A program made the translations under genes and the position numbers. A stretch of 64,000 nucleotides of DNA from Vibrio fortis (GTDB taxonomy: Bacteria > Pseudomonadota > Gammaproteobacteria > Enterobacterales > Vibrionaceae): NCBI RefSeq assembly GCF_024347475.1, contig NZ_AP025488.1:682001-746000 (forward strand), in the 5' to 3' direction. Of the stretch, positions 62,424 through 64,000 are shown one piece after another. A model generated the notes under the pieces. That model saw nothing but the letters and a program-made list of their open reading frames with translations, ran no database searches and had not been told where the DNA came from. Position 1 is the stretch's first letter. The number at the start of each line of letters is the position of its first letter.

Positions 62424-63458
62424 ATGAAAAAAACACTCATTGCTCTTGCGATTGCAAGCATCTCTAGCTCTGCGTTTGCGGTAAGCACAAGCAGCCAAAA
62501 TAGCCAAAACGAAGAAATGTTCGCGTTTAATCCAATGCACAAAGATCAGTTCTCAGTATCTGGTTCTTTCGGTGTGGGTGGTTACTACGATACAGGTTCA
62601 AAAGCATTCTATGACGATTGGGCAACAGGCCTAACTCTGGCTCTTAATTACCGCAATAACCGCGTTGTGGCTTACGTAGAAACAGACCTAATGCTTAACT
62701 ACACAACAGACAACAATGTTGCGAATGCTGACGCTGCAACTTCTGGTTGGGTTAACGGCATCGACACTGGTCCTGCAACGCACGTTGATAAAGCATGGAT
62801 CGGTTTTGATACTGGCTACGGTATCGCGTCTTTCGGTTGGGAGAACGACACAGCTCTAGATAAAGTTGATGGCGCTGGCGATACAACTTACGAGTTCGGT
62901 GCTTCTGCTGGTGATGCATCAGATGCGTTCAACGTAGTTAAGTTCCAAGGTGCAACCAACGGTTTTGCTTACGCTATCTCTTACTTCGAGACTGAAGACG
63001 ATCACAACGATGCAGACAAAGGCGTGAATGGTTACATCGGCCTTGAGCAAGAAGTATTCAGCGTATACGCAGGTTACGAAACTCGTGATGATGAGAAAGA
63101 CTACGAAGTTTACTCTCTATCAGGCAACATGAAGCTAGGCTCAATGAAACTTGGTCTAAACTCTTGGATTGATCAGAACGACGAGATGAAGAACACTGGT
63201 TTCTACTTCTCTGGTGGCTACACGCTATCTGAAGACCTAACAATCGCTGCAGGTTACGCGTTCAACACGAACGAAGAAGACAACCTATCGGATGTTGACT
63301 CTTCTTACATCAACGTTGCTGCAATGTACCGAATCTCTGATAACGCTGACATGGGTATCGATATCAAACAAGACCTAGAAGGCGCTCGTATCGGTAGCTC
63401 TGACCTTCAATACGATGAGGAAATTCACGTATTTGCAGCGGCTTACTACTACTTCTAA
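62424..63458 (+). CDS. Outer-membrane porin-like barrel protein
   Basis: 344 residues from ATG 62424; an upstream GTG at 62415 is less likely. Signal peptide MKKTLIALAIASISSSAFA. The mature protein is acidic and Gly/Asp-rich, with barrel strands (FSVSGSFGVGGYYDTGS, VVAYVETDLMLNY, FSVYAGYETRDDEKDY). It ends in Phe (AAAYYYF), as barrel proteins do. It differs from the OmpU-like porin at 50.5 kb in lacking the usual first strand, and may be a specific channel. A hairpin follows the stop. Confidence 0.85.
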   Translation: MKKTLIALAIASISSSAFAVSTSSQNSQNEEMFAFNPMHKDQFSVSGSFGVGGYYDTGSKAFYDDWATGLTLALNYRNNRVVAYVETDLMLNYTTDNNVANADAATSGWVNGIDTGPATHVDKAWIGFDTGYGIASFGWENDTALDKVDGAGDTTYEFGASAGDASDAFNVVKFQGATNGFAYAISYFETEDDHNDADKGVNGYIGLEQEVFSVYAGYETRDDEKDYEVYSLSGNMKLGSMKLGLNSWIDQNDEMKNTGFYFSGGYTLSEDLTIAAGYAFNTNEEDNLSDVDSSYINVAAMYRISDNADMGIDIKQDLEGARIGSSDLQYDEEIHVFAAAYYYF

Positions 63459-63468
63459 GTTCGTTAAT

Positions 63469-63496
63469 CAGAGAAAGCTTGCCCGGTCTTTCTCTG
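63469..63496 (+). terminator. Hairpin after the porin gene
   Basis: CAGAGAAAG (63469-63477) and CTTTCTCTG (63488-63496), 11 bases after the porin stop. No long T-run; may act as an mRNA-end structure. Confidence 0.55.
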
Positions 63497-63540
63497 GCTA
63501 TTCTCGTGCTTAATAAGCTATCCACTGTTTACAATAAATC

Positions 63541-63568
63541 GCCACTTCTTTATCGAGGTGGCTTTTTT
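63541..63568 (+). terminator. Rho-independent terminator downstream of the porin
   Basis: GCCACTTC (63541-63548) and GAGGTGGC (63555-63562) with one G-T pair and six T. Confidence 0.8.
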
Positions 63569-63595
63569 GCGTCTCTATAATTCTGAGAGTGACCA

Positions 63596-63901
63596 ATGAT
63601 CAAAAGCATAACAGCGCAGGGGGTGATTTATGGAAACCCTACACTGTTTACCTGCAATCCAAATCGTGAAGGCAAATATGAGCTGGCCCGCAAAGTAGGG
63701 CGAGTACCTGGCTCACGCCCACAAGACCTTCAAAACAAGGTATATGTAGATTCACTTGAAGCAGCCTATGAGCTGCTCAAAACAAAGCACTATTACATTG
63801 TGTTGTCAGGAAAGGTGTATGGTATTCACCGTAAGTCGTTAAGAAACATCGACTCGGTTGAAATCACTTACCATGAAGATGAATTAATGACACTAGCCTA
63901 G
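63596..63901 (+). CDS. Small cytoplasmic protein of unknown function
   Basis: 101 residues with GAGAG upstream of the ATG. The sequence is basic and beta-rich (GVIYGNPTLFTCNPNREGKYELARKVGRVPGS), followed by VYVDSLEAAYELLKTKHYYIVL, a possible helix-strand. No signal peptide and no family recognised. Only one Cys. The gene stands alone after the porin terminator. Confidence 0.75.
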   Translation: MIKSITAQGVIYGNPTLFTCNPNREGKYELARKVGRVPGSRPQDLQNKVYVDSLEAAYELLKTKHYYIVLSGKVYGIHRKSLRNIDSVEITYHEDELMTLA

Positions 63902-64000
63902 TGTATTGTATCTGCGAAGTTGCGCTGTGCCGTCCCTTTTTAGCGCGATAGGAACACCAATCAATCTCAGCATTGGTTTGTGTTTCGTTCTCTCGCCACT

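Overview
The window is ordinary, gene-dense gamma-proteobacterial DNA that reads as a Vibrio chromosome. The evidence is a LuxT-type TetR regulator, the vibrio haem-uptake locus (tonB-exbB-exbD-hutBCD facing hutWXZ), the long-form isocitrate lyase, two porins, CheV and many small vibrio-type proteins. In V. cholerae, hut/tonB1 and pyrC lie on the second chromosome, so chromosome 2 of a Harveyi- or Splendidus-like species is a reasonable guess. I see no rRNA, tRNA, CRISPR array, integrase, transposase or prophage.

Layout. 1-2.6 kb: the end of an FtsX-type ABC exporter, a secreted beta-barrel-like protein and a GNAT-like protein. 3-5.8 kb: a TldD/TldE protease pair. 5.9-12.6 kb: a glyoxylate-shunt locus, with isocitrate lyase (aceA) and a divergent LysR gene followed by malate synthase G (glcB). 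It is flanked by two uncharacterised genes. One, downstream of aceA, looks like an ADP-ribosyltransferase-fold protein. The other, downstream of glcB, is an orphan copy of the alpha/beta domain that is inserted in malate synthase G. 12.7-22.3 kb: M14 peptidase, pyrC with a PurR-box match, a YqaE/Pmp3 peptide, a MOSC-flavin reductase-ferredoxin fusion, a divergent nadE/nadD-like pair, a PlsC-type acyltransferase and a secreted leucine-rich solenoid.

22.4-32.5 kb: small proteins, luxT, then the iron/haem locus. The two arms diverge from one control region with a Fur-box-like sequence: tonB-exbB-exbD-hutB-hutC-hutD to the left (energised uptake) and hutW-hutX-hutZ to the right (haem handling and ring opening), followed by a cobalamin-adenosyltransferase-like gene. 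32.5-43.5 kb: CheV and a dCache chemoreceptor, PpiC, a cytoplasmic GH13 enzyme, YjiH and YoaK membrane proteins, a GFA protein, a lone CBM48 protein and an M23 peptidoglycan endopeptidase.

43.5-64 kb: a GGDEF/EAL protein, a LysR/MFS efflux pair, small proteins, a glutaredoxin fusion, an EamA transporter, a porin, an aspartoacylase-like hydrolase, an Scs-type periplasmic thiol-redox operon, an MscS channel, an extended RecX-family protein, a LuxR-type regulator, a DUF3187-like barrel and another porin. Most transcription units end in clear hairpins, often shared by convergent genes. The best candidate for something undescribed is the glyoxylate locus with its two accessory proteins.
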